DNA of 33,179 bases, from NCBI GenBank assembly GCA_027578815.1, contig JANBTH010000126.1:1-33179 (forward strand), written 5' to 3'. The DNA is from Coemansia sp. RSA 1804. Lineage: Eukaryota > Kickxellomycota > Kickxellomycetes > Kickxellales > Kickxellaceae. The notes beneath the pieces were generated by a model, which was not told where the DNA came from, did no database searches, and saw nothing but the letters and a program-made list of their open reading frames with translations. Shown one piece after another: positions 24,038-32,768 of this stretch; positions within the stretch are counted from its first letter, which is position 1, and the number at the start of each line of letters is the position of its first letter. Both the position numbers and the translations under genes were made by a program.

Positions 24038-25579
24038 ATGCATATCAACAGTCTATCATCTGATGTTTTAATAGCAATATGCAGACATGTAATAAATGGC
24101 GACCAGTTTAGGATTGGGTACTGGAGGGAATGTACAGAATTAATGGCAGTTTGCCGCAAATGGCGGTATGTTGCTCTGCCAATGGTCCATAGTTTTGTGC
24201 TTTTCAAACACTATGACGACCAACTAGAGACAAGTCTGGATTTTTTAACAAAAGATGTGAGCCATTGTCCACGAGCAGTGAAAATTAAAATACAACTAGG
24301 AGATACGGGACTCATACGCTGTTTGCAAGATATTATAAAAATGCTTCAACAGAATAAAGCAATTTTTCGCAATATTACAAGTGTGAACTTGGATGTGAAT
24401 TCACAAATGTATCATTCGAGCTCATCCGAGTTGAGTTTACCAATTAGAAAACGCCTTGAAGATATTGCTCAGAATATACGTACACTACTTCCAAACGTAT
24501 CAAAATTAGAATTCGGTTCTCGGACAGCTGACAAGGTTGCCTTAGAGTTTAAATCCATATTAACTAAAAAATATATGTATCAGTTGAGGGCGGCAAGGTT
24601 GGACTCGATGGTCTTGAACTTGGTTAAAGATACAAATATGACCGTCTCTGACCTTTATTTAATTTGGAAACCAAGCAGTAAAATGTATTTGAAGATTGAC
24701 ACTAATTGGCTAACAAAGCTGGCTCTGGTTAATATTAGCAAGTCGTTTAACTGGAATATATTTGTTCCAGAGGATGGTGGCAGCAATAATTGTGGATTGG
24801 CCAAGAACGTGCTGCATTTTCCTGCACTGCAGTACATGCTTGTAGGTGCAAGCCTCATTCCAAACGAGATGTTTAATAATTCTTTAAGCTTTTCCGGACC
24901 AAGTGACAGATTTGGATACACCATAGAGGCGCCGCGGCTAAAGTGCCTGGGTATAAATATATTATGTGCACTGACATTTTCGTTGCTTGCATCAATATCG
25001 ACAGAAAAAAGACTGGAGAGACTGTGTATCAGAACATTTGACTATATAGATTACGAATTCTACGGATTCCAATTGTCAGCGGCAACCAGTCGTGTATTTG
25101 AAAAGCATTACAACAACTTTTTAGACAGTGATACAGTTAACGACGTTGAATTTTCTAATGACCTACAAAGCGTAAAGGAATTAGCGCAATACGGTGCACA
25201 CGTGTGCGTAAAGCAGCAACTAACAGCGGACAATATACAAGATATAAACTGGCCACAGGTAACTACGCTTAGCATCAGCACGCCAATATCGCTGACCAGC
25301 GTATTGACACTGCTAAAGACAAAGACACCCAATCTGCTATCACTAAAAGTGAGTTGGATTATACTGAAAATGGCAAAGGATGGAGGAGGCAGAAGCATAC
25401 TGGAAATACCGGATTATGACGAGGCCTTAGCGATGGAGCCCATAGAAAGTAGTAGAGTCAGGTCGTTGACGTATGGATTTAGTCATCACAACACGAGCAT
25501 CCGGAACCTGCCGCTGGATTTTGAAAAGTTAATAGTCAGCAAGATCAAGTCTCTAGAACATGTGAGTTTCCGCGGATAG
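24038..25579 (+). CDS. F-box-like protein, tandem paralogue 3 of 3
   Basis: A 513-aa protein starting MHINSLSSDVLIAI, with LMAVCRKWRYVALPMV (35-50) completing the F-box-like region. The same landmarks recur in order: KSFNWNIFVP, FPALQYMLVGA, GPSDRFGYTIEAPRLKCL, LCALTFSLLASI, EFSNDLQSV and INWPQVTTLSI (Trp405), then repeated Leu-rich strands. Near the end it has its own insertion (MAKDGGGRSILEIPDYDEAL) absent from the other two. Codon use is AT-rich but becomes somewhat more GC-rich towards the 3' end, close to the FGAM synthase gene. Role as an SCF substrate receptor is family-based inference. Confidence 0.8.
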   Translation: MHINSLSSDVLIAICRHVINGDQFRIGYWRECTELMAVCRKWRYVALPMVHSFVLFKHYDDQLETSLDFLTKDVSHCPRAVKIKIQLGDTGLIRCLQDIIKMLQQNKAIFRNITSVNLDVNSQMYHSSSSELSLPIRKRLEDIAQNIRTLLPNVSKLEFGSRTADKVALEFKSILTKKYMYQLRAARLDSMVLNLVKDTNMTVSDLYLIWKPSSKMYLKIDTNWLTKLALVNISKSFNWNIFVPEDGGSNNCGLAKNVLHFPALQYMLVGASLIPNEMFNNSLSFSGPSDRFGYTIEAPRLKCLGINILCALTFSLLASISTEKRLERLCIRTFDYIDYEFYGFQLSAATSRVFEKHYNNFLDSDTVNDVEFSNDLQSVKELAQYGAHVCVKQQLTADNIQDINWPQVTTLSISTPISLTSVLTLLKTKTPNLLSLKVSWIILKMAKDGGGRSILEIPDYDEALAMEPIESSRVRSLTYGFSHHNTSIRNLPLDFEKLIVSKIKSLEHVSFRG

Positions 25580-25963
25580 CCACGAGGAATAGAAACAAAA
25601 CAAGTTTAAAGGCAATGAGCTATGACCATGATGTGGTTACGTGGGGATTCCACACTTCGTTGAAAAAGGTGGAGGAGAAATGCTGATCGAGATCAATTGA
25701 TCGGTTGATCGGTGGTTGATTGACTATACCAAAGGTTTTTTAATTAGTGTTTCTCCCCCGCACACACACATACAGAGCATTGTCGGTTTTTTATCACTTT
25801 TTTCTTGTTTCCTTTCTTTTTTTCTGATAACTACAAGCGCATTCTATTTTTATTTTTGTTTTCCAAAGCTAACAACTAAAGACTTTTACATCAATTAGAA
25901 TTTACATTCGATTGGTGGTGGAACTAAGCAAACCAGCCTCAGCAACACGACACGAAGGAAAGG
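25580..25963. other. FGAM synthase promoter region
   Basis: About 380 bases with a GATC/GATT cluster (25684-25722), then CACACACACA and long T-rich tracts leading to the start codon. No gene seen; the 60-codon T-rich frame at 25716-25898 is not credible. Confidence 0.5.
25684..25722. promoter_or_regulatory. GATC/GATT repeat cluster with a 12-bp palindrome
   Basis: A perfect palindrome GATCAATTGATC (25691-25702) overlaps a direct repeat TTGATCGG (25697-25704 and 25705-25712), followed by TTGATTGACTA. It lies about 250 bases before the FGAM synthase ATG. The density suggests a transcription-factor site cluster. TGACTA differs by one base from the TGACTC core bound by yeast Bas1/Gcn4, but that link is speculative. 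Confidence 0.4.
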
Positions 25964-28900
25964 ATGCCTATGCTTGTAGTTCCCGGAAGAACCTCGGCGC
26001 TGTCGGGGTTCCGGCTTGCAGCGCTGGCGGAGAAGTTTCCGTTTCCGAAGGGAGCAATAACGGGGATCAGCTCGCACCACGTGCACTTTGTGGATCTGGA
26101 GCCGAGCGCAGACAACAGGGCGGTTTACGCAGCAGCAGTGGCGGACCACTCGCCGGGCGTCGGCGACTCGGTTGGCGCGGACACTCCGGAGAACGCGTGG
26201 GCGATCATCTCGTCCCTGCTCAGGGGCCCCAGCGAGGTGGGCGAGGCGCCGCGGGATGCGATCAGACTGGTGGCCGACTACCAGCCAGCCGTGGCGGAGG
26301 CTGCGGATGAGCAGAAGCTGGGCGACCGGGAGAGGGTGCTCTGGGTGCTTCCGAGACGCGGAACCATAAGCCCCTGGTCGTCCAAGGCAACGGATATCTT
26401 CAGACTGTGTGGTCTGGCGCACGCGGTGCGGCGCGTGGAGCGGGGCATCGTGTACCGCATCGTGTTTGCCGACGGGTTCGAGGTTCCCGAGTACAGACTG
26501 TCGGAGCAGAAGGAGATCATTAGCGCCGGGTCCGACCGGATGACCGAGGCCATCTACGAGGCGTGTCCCGAGGCGTCGCTTATCTTCGGACAGGCCGAGG
26601 CCCGTCCGCTGCGCGCGGTGCCGATTCGCGGCGCGGCGGCGGCGGATGCGGCAGGCAGGCCGGCGAGACTCGTAGAGGACATCCAGTGCATCGGCAAGGA
26701 GAAGGAGGAGGAGGAGGAGGAAATAGCGCCCAACGAGTCGGCTCAGGATGCCGGCGAGTCGCACACGCACGCGGTCGCCCTGCTTGCGCGCGCCAACCAG
26801 CAGCTCGGGCTTGCGCTGGCGGAGGACGAGATCGCGTACCTGGTGGAGGCATTCATGGGCCGGCAGGCGCGCGCCGAGGGCATTGCGCGCAACCCGACGG
26901 ACGCGGAGCTGATGATGTTTGCGCAGGTGAACAGCGAGCACTGCAGACACAAGATCTTTGGCGCATCGTGGACGATCGACGGCAAGAAGCAGGACAAGTC
27001 GCTGTTCGACTGGATCCGCGCCACGCAGCAGTGCAACCCGCAGCATGTTCTGTCGGCGTACTCGGACAATGCGGCGGTGCTCGAGGCGTACGAGGCGCGG
27101 GAGATCCAGGCGTGGGCGCCCGACTCGTCCAATGAGCGCGAGTGGGCGATGCGCAGCGTGCCGGGCGGCGTGCACATCGTGGCCAAGGTCGAGACGCACA
27201 ACCACCCGACCGTCATCTCGCCGTATCCGGGCGCGGCCACCGGCACCGGAGGCGAGATCCGCGACGAGGGAGCCGTGGGAACCGGATCCAAGCCAAAGTG
27301 CGGACTCGCCGGATTCACGGTCAGCGACCTGCGGATCCCAGGCTTCGAGCAGCCGTGGGAGGCCGCGACCGGCGAGATCGGGTTTCCGGCGCACGTGGCC
27401 TCGGCGCTCGACATCATGCTGGAGGCGCCGCTGGGCGCGGCGGCGTTTGCCAACGAGTTCGGGCGGCCGGCGATCCTCGGCTACTTCCGCACGCTGCTGC
27501 AGCGCGTGCCGACGGCGATGCCGCCGCTGGCGCCGCTGGAGGCCCTGCAGGGCAATCAGCCGCAGCAAGGGGAGGAGTCCCTGCATGCGCCGCCAGTTCT
27601 GCCGGACGAGCCCGACATGCAGTGCGAGGTGCGCGGGTTCCACAAGCCGATCATGCTGGCCGGCGGAATGGGCAGCGTGCGGGCCGAGCACATGCTGAAG
27701 GCGCCATTCGCGGCCGGCGCGCGCCTCGTGGTGATGGGCGGGCCGGCGATGCTGATCGGGCTGGGCGGCGGCGCAGCATCGTCGGTGGCCGCCGGCGCGC
27801 AGGCAATGGAGCTGGACTACGCGTCGGTGCAGCGCGGGAACGCCGAGATGGAGCGCCGGTGCCAGATGGTGCTGGATGCCTGCACCAGTCTGGGCGCCGC
27901 GAACCCAATTGCCTATGTGCACGACGTGGGCGCCGGCGGCCTCAGCAACGCGCTGCCCGAGCTGGTGCACGACTCGCAGCTCGGCGCCGTCATCGAGATC
28001 CGCGACGTCCCGTGCGCCGACGCCGCGCTGTCGCCGATGGAGATCTGGTGCAACGAGGCGCAGGAGCGCTACGTCGTGGCCGTGGATCCGGACCATCTGG
28101 ACCTGTTCAAGGCCATTGCGCGGCGCGAGCGCTGCCCTGTCGCCGACGTCGGCGTCGCCGTGGAAGAGCAGCGGCTCCGCGTCACCGACCGCCGGCTGGG
28201 CGGCTGCGTCATCGATGTGCCGATGGCCGTGCTGTTCGGCAAGGCGCCGCGCATGGCGCGCGACGCGGACTCGCGCGTGTCGCCGCGCGTCGAGTTCGAC
28301 GGCAGCCTGGCGCGGTACCTCCCAAGCGACGATCCAGGTGTGGAGCTGCCGCTCGCGCGCAAAATCCACGACGCCGCGATGCGCGTGCTGCGCGTGCCCA
28401 GCGTCGGGTCCAAATCGTTCCTGATCACGATCGGCGACAGATCGGTGACGGGGCTGGTGGCACGCGACCCGATGGTTGGGCCCTGGCAGGTGCCGGTGGC
28501 CGACGTCGCCGTGACAAGCAGCGCGTACGGCGCCGCCGCGCGCACGGGCGAGGCAATGGCGCTTGGCGAGCGGCCGGCGATTGCCAACATTGACGCGGCG
28601 GCGTCGGCGCGCATGGCGGCCGCCGAGGCGCTGCTTAATCTGTGCGCGGCCGCCGTGCCTGATCTGGCGTGGGTCAAATTAAGCGCCAACTGGATGGCGG
28701 CTGCGTCGCACCCCGGCGAGGGCGCCCGACTGTACGGCGCGGTGCGCGCGCTCAGCGAGCTGTGCCAGCAGCTGGGGATCAGCGTGCCCGTCGGCAAGGA
28801 CTCGATGAGCATGCAGATGCGCTGGGGCGCGGATAACACCAAGGAGAACGAAGGTGTCGCGCACTCGGTCACCGCGCCTGTTGCGCTGGTGGTCACCGCC

Positions 28901-30553
28901 TTCGCCGCCGTCAAGAACGACCGCGCGACGCTGACGCCGCAGCTGGCCAGCGTAGCCGGCGGCAGCGCGCTGCTGTTCGTCGATCTGGCGCGCGGCCGCA
29001 GACGGCTCGGCGGCTCGGCGCTGGCGCAGGCGTACGCGCGCGTCGGCGCGGCGGCGCCCGATGTCGAGGATCCGGCGCTGCTGCTGCGCTTCTTCAACGC
29101 GATGCAATTTGTGCGCCCGCGTGTGCTGGCCTACCACGACCGGTCGGACGGCGGCCTGTTTGTCGCGCTGGCCGAGATGGCGTTTGCCGGCCGCCTGGGC
29201 ATCGACGTTGATCTGATGCCGCTGATCGCCGATCAGATCGCCTTTGGCGCCGGCGCCGGCAAGGATGCTGAGCGTGCCGCGCACCGTGCGGCCATCGAGA
29301 CGCTGTTTGCCGAGGAGCTCGGCGCCGTGCTGCAGGTTGCCACCGCCGATGCCGCCAGCGTCATCCGCGACCTCGAGCTCGCTGGCGTGCCAGCCGTGCG
29401 CATCGGCACCGTCGGGTGCACGGCGCCCGACGAATCTGGATCTGGCTCCGGGTCCGTGGATCTGGTGCGGTTCCGCGTCGGCGACGGATTCGGCCCCCTT
29501 GCCGGCACCACGGTCTTCGAGCATCCGCGCGCCGCGCTCCACGCCGCCTGGGCCGAGACCTCGTTCCGCATGCAGGCGCTGCGCGACCACCCGCTGTGCG
29601 CGCAGGAGGAGTTCGATCTTCTGCGCACCGACCGCGACCGCGGCCTCCGCTACGCGCTGACATTCGACCCGGCGCAGACGTCGGCGCTGGCTTCGGAGGC
29701 GTCGGCCTCGTTCGCCCGGCGCCCGCGCGTGGCCGTTCTGCGCGAGCAGGGCGTCAACTCGCATGCCGAGATGGCGTATGCGTTCCACCAGGCCGGGTTC
29801 TGCGCAGTCGATGTGCACATGACCGATATTCTCTCGGGATCCGTAGATCTGAACCGCGACGGGTTCGTCGGGCTCGCGGCGGTCGGCGGGTTCTCGTACG
29901 GCGACGTGCTGGGCGCCGGAGCCGGCTGGGCCAAAACCATCCTCCTCTCGCCCGTCGCGCGCCCGCAGTTCGCTCGCTTCTTTGAGCGCCCCGACACGTT
30001 TGCGCTGGGCGTCTGCAACGGCTGCCAGATGCTCTCTAACCTGCGTGATCTGATCCCCGGCACCGCCGATTGGCCCTACTTTGTCGGCAACGAGAGCGAG
30101 CAGTACGAGGCCCGCGTGGTTATGCTCGAGCCCGCCCGCGCGTCGCCCTGCATCTTCTTTGTCGACATGCAGGGCTCGCAGATCCCGATCGTTGTAGCGC
30201 ATGGCGAGGGCCGTGCGCAGTTCGCGTCCCCCGATGCCCGCGCCTGCTTCGCCAGTACAAGTGAAGAGAGTTCATCGTCTTTGACTGCTGCCCGGTATGT
30301 CGACCGCACCGACTACTCCGTCGGCGACGATCGGATCGCGTATCCGATGAATCCGAATGGCTCGGATCTGAACATCGCTGCCGTCTGCTCTCCCAATGGC
30401 CGCGTGCTGGCTATCATGCCGCATCCCGAGCGCGTGGTGCGCACTTCTGCCAACTCCTTTGTTCCCAAGGACGATCTTCTTGCGTGGGACCACGGGCCCT
30501 GGGCGCGTCTCTTTGTCAATGCCAGACGCTGGGTGGCCTCGCACCAGCAGTGA
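25964..30553 (+). CDS. ADE6: Phosphoribosylformylglycinamidine (FGAM) synthase
   Basis: A 1,529-aa single-chain enzyme of de novo purine synthesis: FGAR + ATP + glutamine to FGAM + ADP + Pi + glutamate. The N-terminal PurS-like region and linker (1-315) lead to the synthetase core: MMFAQVNSEHCRHKIF (317-332), KVETHNHPTVISPYPGAATGTGGEIRDEGA (408-437), YVHDVGAGGLSNALPE (651-666), PVGKDSMSMQM (942-952) and AYHDRSDGGL (1056-1065). The C-terminal class I glutamine amidotransferase (1254-1529) has the nucleophile Cys1351 in GVCNGCQM and His1487/Glu1489 in MPHPERV. All are intact. It is about 170 residues longer than yeast Ade6, through low-complexity insertions such as the Glu run at 246-253, the Gln/Pro segment at 525-550 and Ala/Gly-rich loops. 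Start at the first ATG (Met3 alternative). Very GC-rich, which creates long antisense open frames. Confidence 0.97.
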   Translation: MPMLVVPGRTSALSGFRLAALAEKFPFPKGAITGISSHHVHFVDLEPSADNRAVYAAAVADHSPGVGDSVGADTPENAWAIISSLLRGPSEVGEAPRDAIRLVADYQPAVAEAADEQKLGDRERVLWVLPRRGTISPWSSKATDIFRLCGLAHAVRRVERGIVYRIVFADGFEVPEYRLSEQKEIISAGSDRMTEAIYEACPEASLIFGQAEARPLRAVPIRGAAAADAAGRPARLVEDIQCIGKEKEEEEEEIAPNESAQDAGESHTHAVALLARANQQLGLALAEDEIAYLVEAFMGRQARAEGIARNPTDAELMMFAQVNSEHCRHKIFGASWTIDGKKQDKSLFDWIRATQQCNPQHVLSAYSDNAAVLEAYEAREIQAWAPDSSNEREWAMRSVPGGVHIVAKVETHNHPTVISPYPGAATGTGGEIRDEGAVGTGSKPKCGLAGFTVSDLRIPGFEQPWEAATGEIGFPAHVASALDIMLEAPLGAAAFANEFGRPAILGYFRTLLQRVPTAMPPLAPLEALQGNQPQQGEESLHAPPVLPDEPDMQCEVRGFHKPIMLAGGMGSVRAEHMLKAPFAAGARLVVMGGPAMLIGLGGGAASSVAAGAQAMELDYASVQRGNAEMERRCQMVLDACTSLGAANPIAYVHDVGAGGLSNALPELVHDSQLGAVIEIRDVPCADAALSPMEIWCNEAQERYVVAVDPDHLDLFKAIARRERCPVADVGVAVEEQRLRVTDRRLGGCVIDVPMAVLFGKAPRMARDADSRVSPRVEFDGSLARYLPSDDPGVELPLARKIHDAAMRVLRVPSVGSKSFLITIGDRSVTGLVARDPMVGPWQVPVADVAVTSSAYGAAARTGEAMALGERPAIANIDAAASARMAAAEALLNLCAAAVPDLAWVKLSANWMAAASHPGEGARLYGAVRALSELCQQLGISVPVGKDSMSMQMRWGADNTKENEGVAHSVTAPVALVVTAFAAVKNDRATLTPQLASVAGGSALLFVDLARGRRRLGGSALAQAYARVGAAAPDVEDPALLLRFFNAMQFVRPRVLAYHDRSDGGLFVALAEMAFAGRLGIDVDLMPLIADQIAFGAGAGKDAERAAHRAAIETLFAEELGAVLQVATADAASVIRDLELAGVPAVRIGTVGCTAPDESGSGSGSVDLVRFRVGDGFGPLAGTTVFEHPRAALHAAWAETSFRMQALRDHPLCAQEEFDLLRTDRDRGLRYALTFDPAQTSALASEASASFARRPRVAVLREQGVNSHAEMAYAFHQAGFCAVDVHMTDILSGSVDLNRDGFVGLAAVGGFSYGDVLGAGAGWAKTILLSPVARPQFARFFERPDTFALGVCNGCQMLSNLRDLIPGTADWPYFVGNESEQYEARVVMLEPARASPCIFFVDMQGSQIPIVVAHGEGRAQFASPDARACFASTSEESSSSLTAARYVDRTDYSVGDDRIAYPMNPNGSDLNIAAVCSPNGRVLAIMPHPERVVRTSANSFVPKDDLLAWDHGPWARLFVNARRWVASHQQ

Positions 30554-30614
30554 TGTAGGGTGAGTTCTTTTTCTTTCTAGGCTTCTAGGTTTCTCTTACC
30601 TCTATCTCGTTTTT

Positions 30615-30620
30615 TTTATT
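30615..30620 (-). terminator. Poly(A) signal of NAA30 (minus strand)
   Basis: TTTATT on the plus strand, 51 bases past the NAA30 stop. It lies on the FGAM-synthase side of that gene's own signal at 30636-30641, so the convergent mRNAs should overlap at their 3' ends. Confidence 0.45.
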
Positions 30621-30635
30621 ATTACAACAGCGAAA

Positions 30636-30641
30636 AATAAA
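30636..30641 (+). terminator. Poly(A) signal of FGAM synthase
   Basis: AATAAA 83 bases after the stop codon at 30553, preceded by a T-rich stretch. Assigned by position. Confidence 0.45.
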
Positions 30642-30670
30642 GCTGTTCTCACCAAGGATTCCCGATGCTT

Positions 30671-31258
30671 TTACAGGTACATCTTCAGCCGGTACGCGTC
30701 AGTTCCGCCCAGATAGTACCTGTGCAACCGCTTTTCGCGCACAAACCCGAGGCCCTCGTACAGCGCTAGCGCGCCCAGGTTGACGCTCTCGGCCTCCAGC
30801 GCAACCTCCTCGGCGCCCTCCTCCTTCATCGCACACAGTGCTCTGACAACCAGGGCGCTTCCGATTCCCATCTTCCGGTACGGCTTGCCCACGGCAACCA
30901 TGCCAATGTACCCGCGATTCAGCGCCACGCTACCACCACCACCGCCGCCACCATCTTGTTGCTGCTGCTCCGCGCTGCTGTCAAAGTAGCCCTCGTTGTA
31001 TCTCCGCCGATGCGGCTCCAGCTTGCATATGATCACGCCGACGCACTCGTTCTCCGCCGTGCTGGTGTCGTGCGCCAGGATGCAGAGCCGCGGCCACTGG
31101 TGCACAAAGTACCGGTACGTGTAGATCGAGTACGGTTCCGACAGATCCCGCTCTATCAGCTTTATCGCCGGCTGCAGGTCGCTTTCGCACGTGTATGTCT
31201 TGAACTGGATGCTGGGCTTCGTGGTGGCTGCTGCTGCCTTGAGTCTCTCGAGGTCCAT
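30671..31258 (-). CDS. NAA30: N-alpha-acetyltransferase 30, NatC catalytic subunit
   Basis: A 195-aa GNAT enzyme that acetylates N-terminal Met-hydrophobic peptides co-translationally at the ribosome, with Naa35 and Naa38. Family marks: LSEPYSIYTYRYFVHQWP (39-56), the substrate-binding region; CVGVIICKLEPH (72-83); RGYIGMVAVGKPYRKMGIGSALV (115-137) with the acetyl-CoA RxxGxG signature (Arg128, Gly131, Gly133); LEAESVNLGALALYEGLGFVREKRLHRYYLGG (154-185); and DAYRLKMYL at the end. A Gln/Gly-rich insertion (about 97-110, four Gln then seven Gly) splits the usual strand-loop between CKLEPH and RGYIGM. This is the Mak3/Naa30 subgroup rather than Naa10 or Naa20, because of the YYLGG...DAYRLK ending. 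Start at the first ATG, close to the family start. Intronless; convergent with FGAM synthase. Confidence 0.95.
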   Translation of the reverse strand: MDLERLKAAAATTKPSIQFKTYTCESDLQPAIKLIERDLSEPYSIYTYRYFVHQWPRLCILAHDTSTAENECVGVIICKLEPHRRRYNEGYFDSSAEQQQQDGGGGGGGSVALNRGYIGMVAVGKPYRKMGIGSALVVRALCAMKEEGAEEVALEAESVNLGALALYEGLGFVREKRLHRYYLGGTDAYRLKMYL

Positions 31259-31429
31259 TTGCTAATGGGCACAGGGGGGATTGGGGAATGTGATTCTGAA
31301 GTATGAAGGATTGACTTGAATTTGTTGCAGATATAAAATCGAATGTAGTTGGAGAAACGAAAAGGGGAAAGTGAAAAGGCAAATAAGTTGATAAATTATG
31401 TGATCTGCCTTTTATTTTGCTTCACATAT

Positions 31430-31435
31430 CACGTG
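31430..31435. promoter_or_regulatory. CACGTG E-box
   Basis: A palindromic CACGTG (bHLH-type site such as Pho4 or Cbf1 in yeast) about 170 bases upstream of the NAA30 ATG and 56 bases before a TATAAA on the plus strand (31491-31496). Six-base sites occur by chance; the closeness to a TATA element is the only support. Confidence 0.35.
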
Positions 31436-31490
31436 TGTTATCTCTTTAATCCCACCATGGGTCAGCTCCACAGCCAGGCAACTGCCAGGG

Positions 31491-31496
31491 TATAAA
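31491..31496 (+). promoter_or_regulatory. TATAAA element, possible promoter of an unassigned plus-strand transcript
   Basis: TATAAATGC within a GC-richer stretch, followed 35-75 bases later by the ATGs of short frames (31530 and 31571). No known gene starts here on this strand, so it may drive a non-coding or short transcript, or be chance. Confidence 0.25.
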
Positions 31497-32622
31497 TGCA
31501 ACGGGTGGTAATTTCCCCAAAAAGACTGTTTGATTCGGGTTTTCTTTAACCGACTGTACTTTACAGGATCATGTATACAGTCTATTTTCAGTATCTTTGT
31601 TCACCGAACAGAGACACACCTACCAGGCTGGAAGATGACGAGCAGTGCGCTGTCTGTAAAGGGAGGCTTTATGCTCTTGGCAGGGGATTGCGAGGGGATT
31701 TATCTCCTTGCAACTTTTCTGCCTCTACAGAGCTCGATGATCTTGCTTTCTGCTCTTGCGCCCTCTCACGCGCTACTTTCTGCTTCTCCCTTTGTTGGAG
31801 AGCGGGAAAGCGTGGGGGTTTTAGTGCGCGGGCAAAGCGAGGACGGTTGCACATTCTGACAGCCCTTCTTCCACACAACACACAAATACAAACAAACAAA
31901 CAAATAGAAAGAAATTAGCAGACAGAAATGGGCAAACGAATGCAACTTGCTTCCAGTAACCTTTTCCGTCTGCGCACATCGCAGACATGTCATTTCCGTT
32001 CATTGTTGCTGATGTCTTTTATTTATTTCGTTCCTGGACAATCAAAGGAATGGTGTGCTCGGTCAACTGGTCCGGCATATTTAGATCCTTCGCTTTTATC
32101 TTCCTCCTTCAGCTGATCAGCTTTATCTTTTCTTTTTTTCTTAACACTTTAATTACAAATTGCACAGCTAGTTCGCTCTCCGCAACAACATCCACTGGTG
32201 TTCTAATGAGTGCTATCTCTCTCACCCCTTTCTTAATGTCAAACACCTAGAGTCAATAGGAAATGAGTAGATAATTAGGGATTTACATGTTTAATAACAG
32301 GTTGCAGTAGGGACATGAAAAAAGAAAGAAAAGAAATAAGCGCAATGTTGCTGTTGTTGTTGTCGTCGTTTCCTCTTTTTTTCCCAACATGTTTGGTGTG
32401 AGATTGCATTATGCATATGCTCAGAAGTAGAAGGAGATGAAATTAAAACCTTACAAGAAAGGTGAAAAAAAGAGAAGAAAGAAAAAGGAAAAAAAAGCCC
32501 CTCCCTCTTTTTTTTTCTCTCTTGCTTTCATTGTTTGTCAACATGGGGAGGAGTTTTGCTGTAGTCTAACTCACTCATACTCAATATACCGTCACCTCCT
32601 TTTTCCCCTCCACCGTCTTTCT

Positions 32623-32646
32623 GTTTGTTTGTTTGTTTGTTTGTTT
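32623..32646. repeat. (GTTT)n microsatellite
   Basis: About six uninterrupted GTTT copies, 20 bases upstream of the TATATAAA box of the right-edge gene. Confidence 0.85.
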
Positions 32647-32666
32647 TTCTTTTCCCCTCCCCCAAG

Positions 32667-32674
32667 TATATAAA
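32667..32674 (+). promoter_or_regulatory. TATA box of the right-edge gene
   Basis: TATATAAA within CCCCAAGTATATAAACGG, 205 bases before the ATG at 32872. Sequence and spacing resemble the SDR gene's TATATAAG (195 bases before its ATG). Confidence 0.45.
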
Positions 32675-32751
32675 CGGAGGGACCTGCTTGTCTTTTCTCT
32701 CTTGCATTTTTCATTTCTTATGTTTACATCTGGGATAATATAACGTATAGC

Positions 32752-32768
32752 TGTTGTTGTTGTTGTTG
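32752..32768. repeat. (TGT)n tract in a probable 5' UTR
   Basis: Nearly six TGT copies between the TATA box and the start codon of the right-edge gene, so it would be transcribed. Confidence 0.8.

Noticed and set aside
25895..28369. 824-codon minus-strand frame opposite FGAM synthase (and 28069-29097, 28679-30202)
   Set aside because: Arg/His/Ala-rich products of antisense reading in a very GC-rich gene. The plus strand encodes an intact, motif-complete enzyme.
16200..30553. A secondary-metabolite gene cluster around the acyltransferase
   Set aside because: No core synthase, cytochrome P450, transporter or pathway regulator nearby; neighbours are housekeeping or F-box-like genes.
31987..32250. 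87-codon hydrophobic frame
   Set aside because: T-rich region; two apparent membrane stretches are expected by composition. Not recognised and without strong start context.
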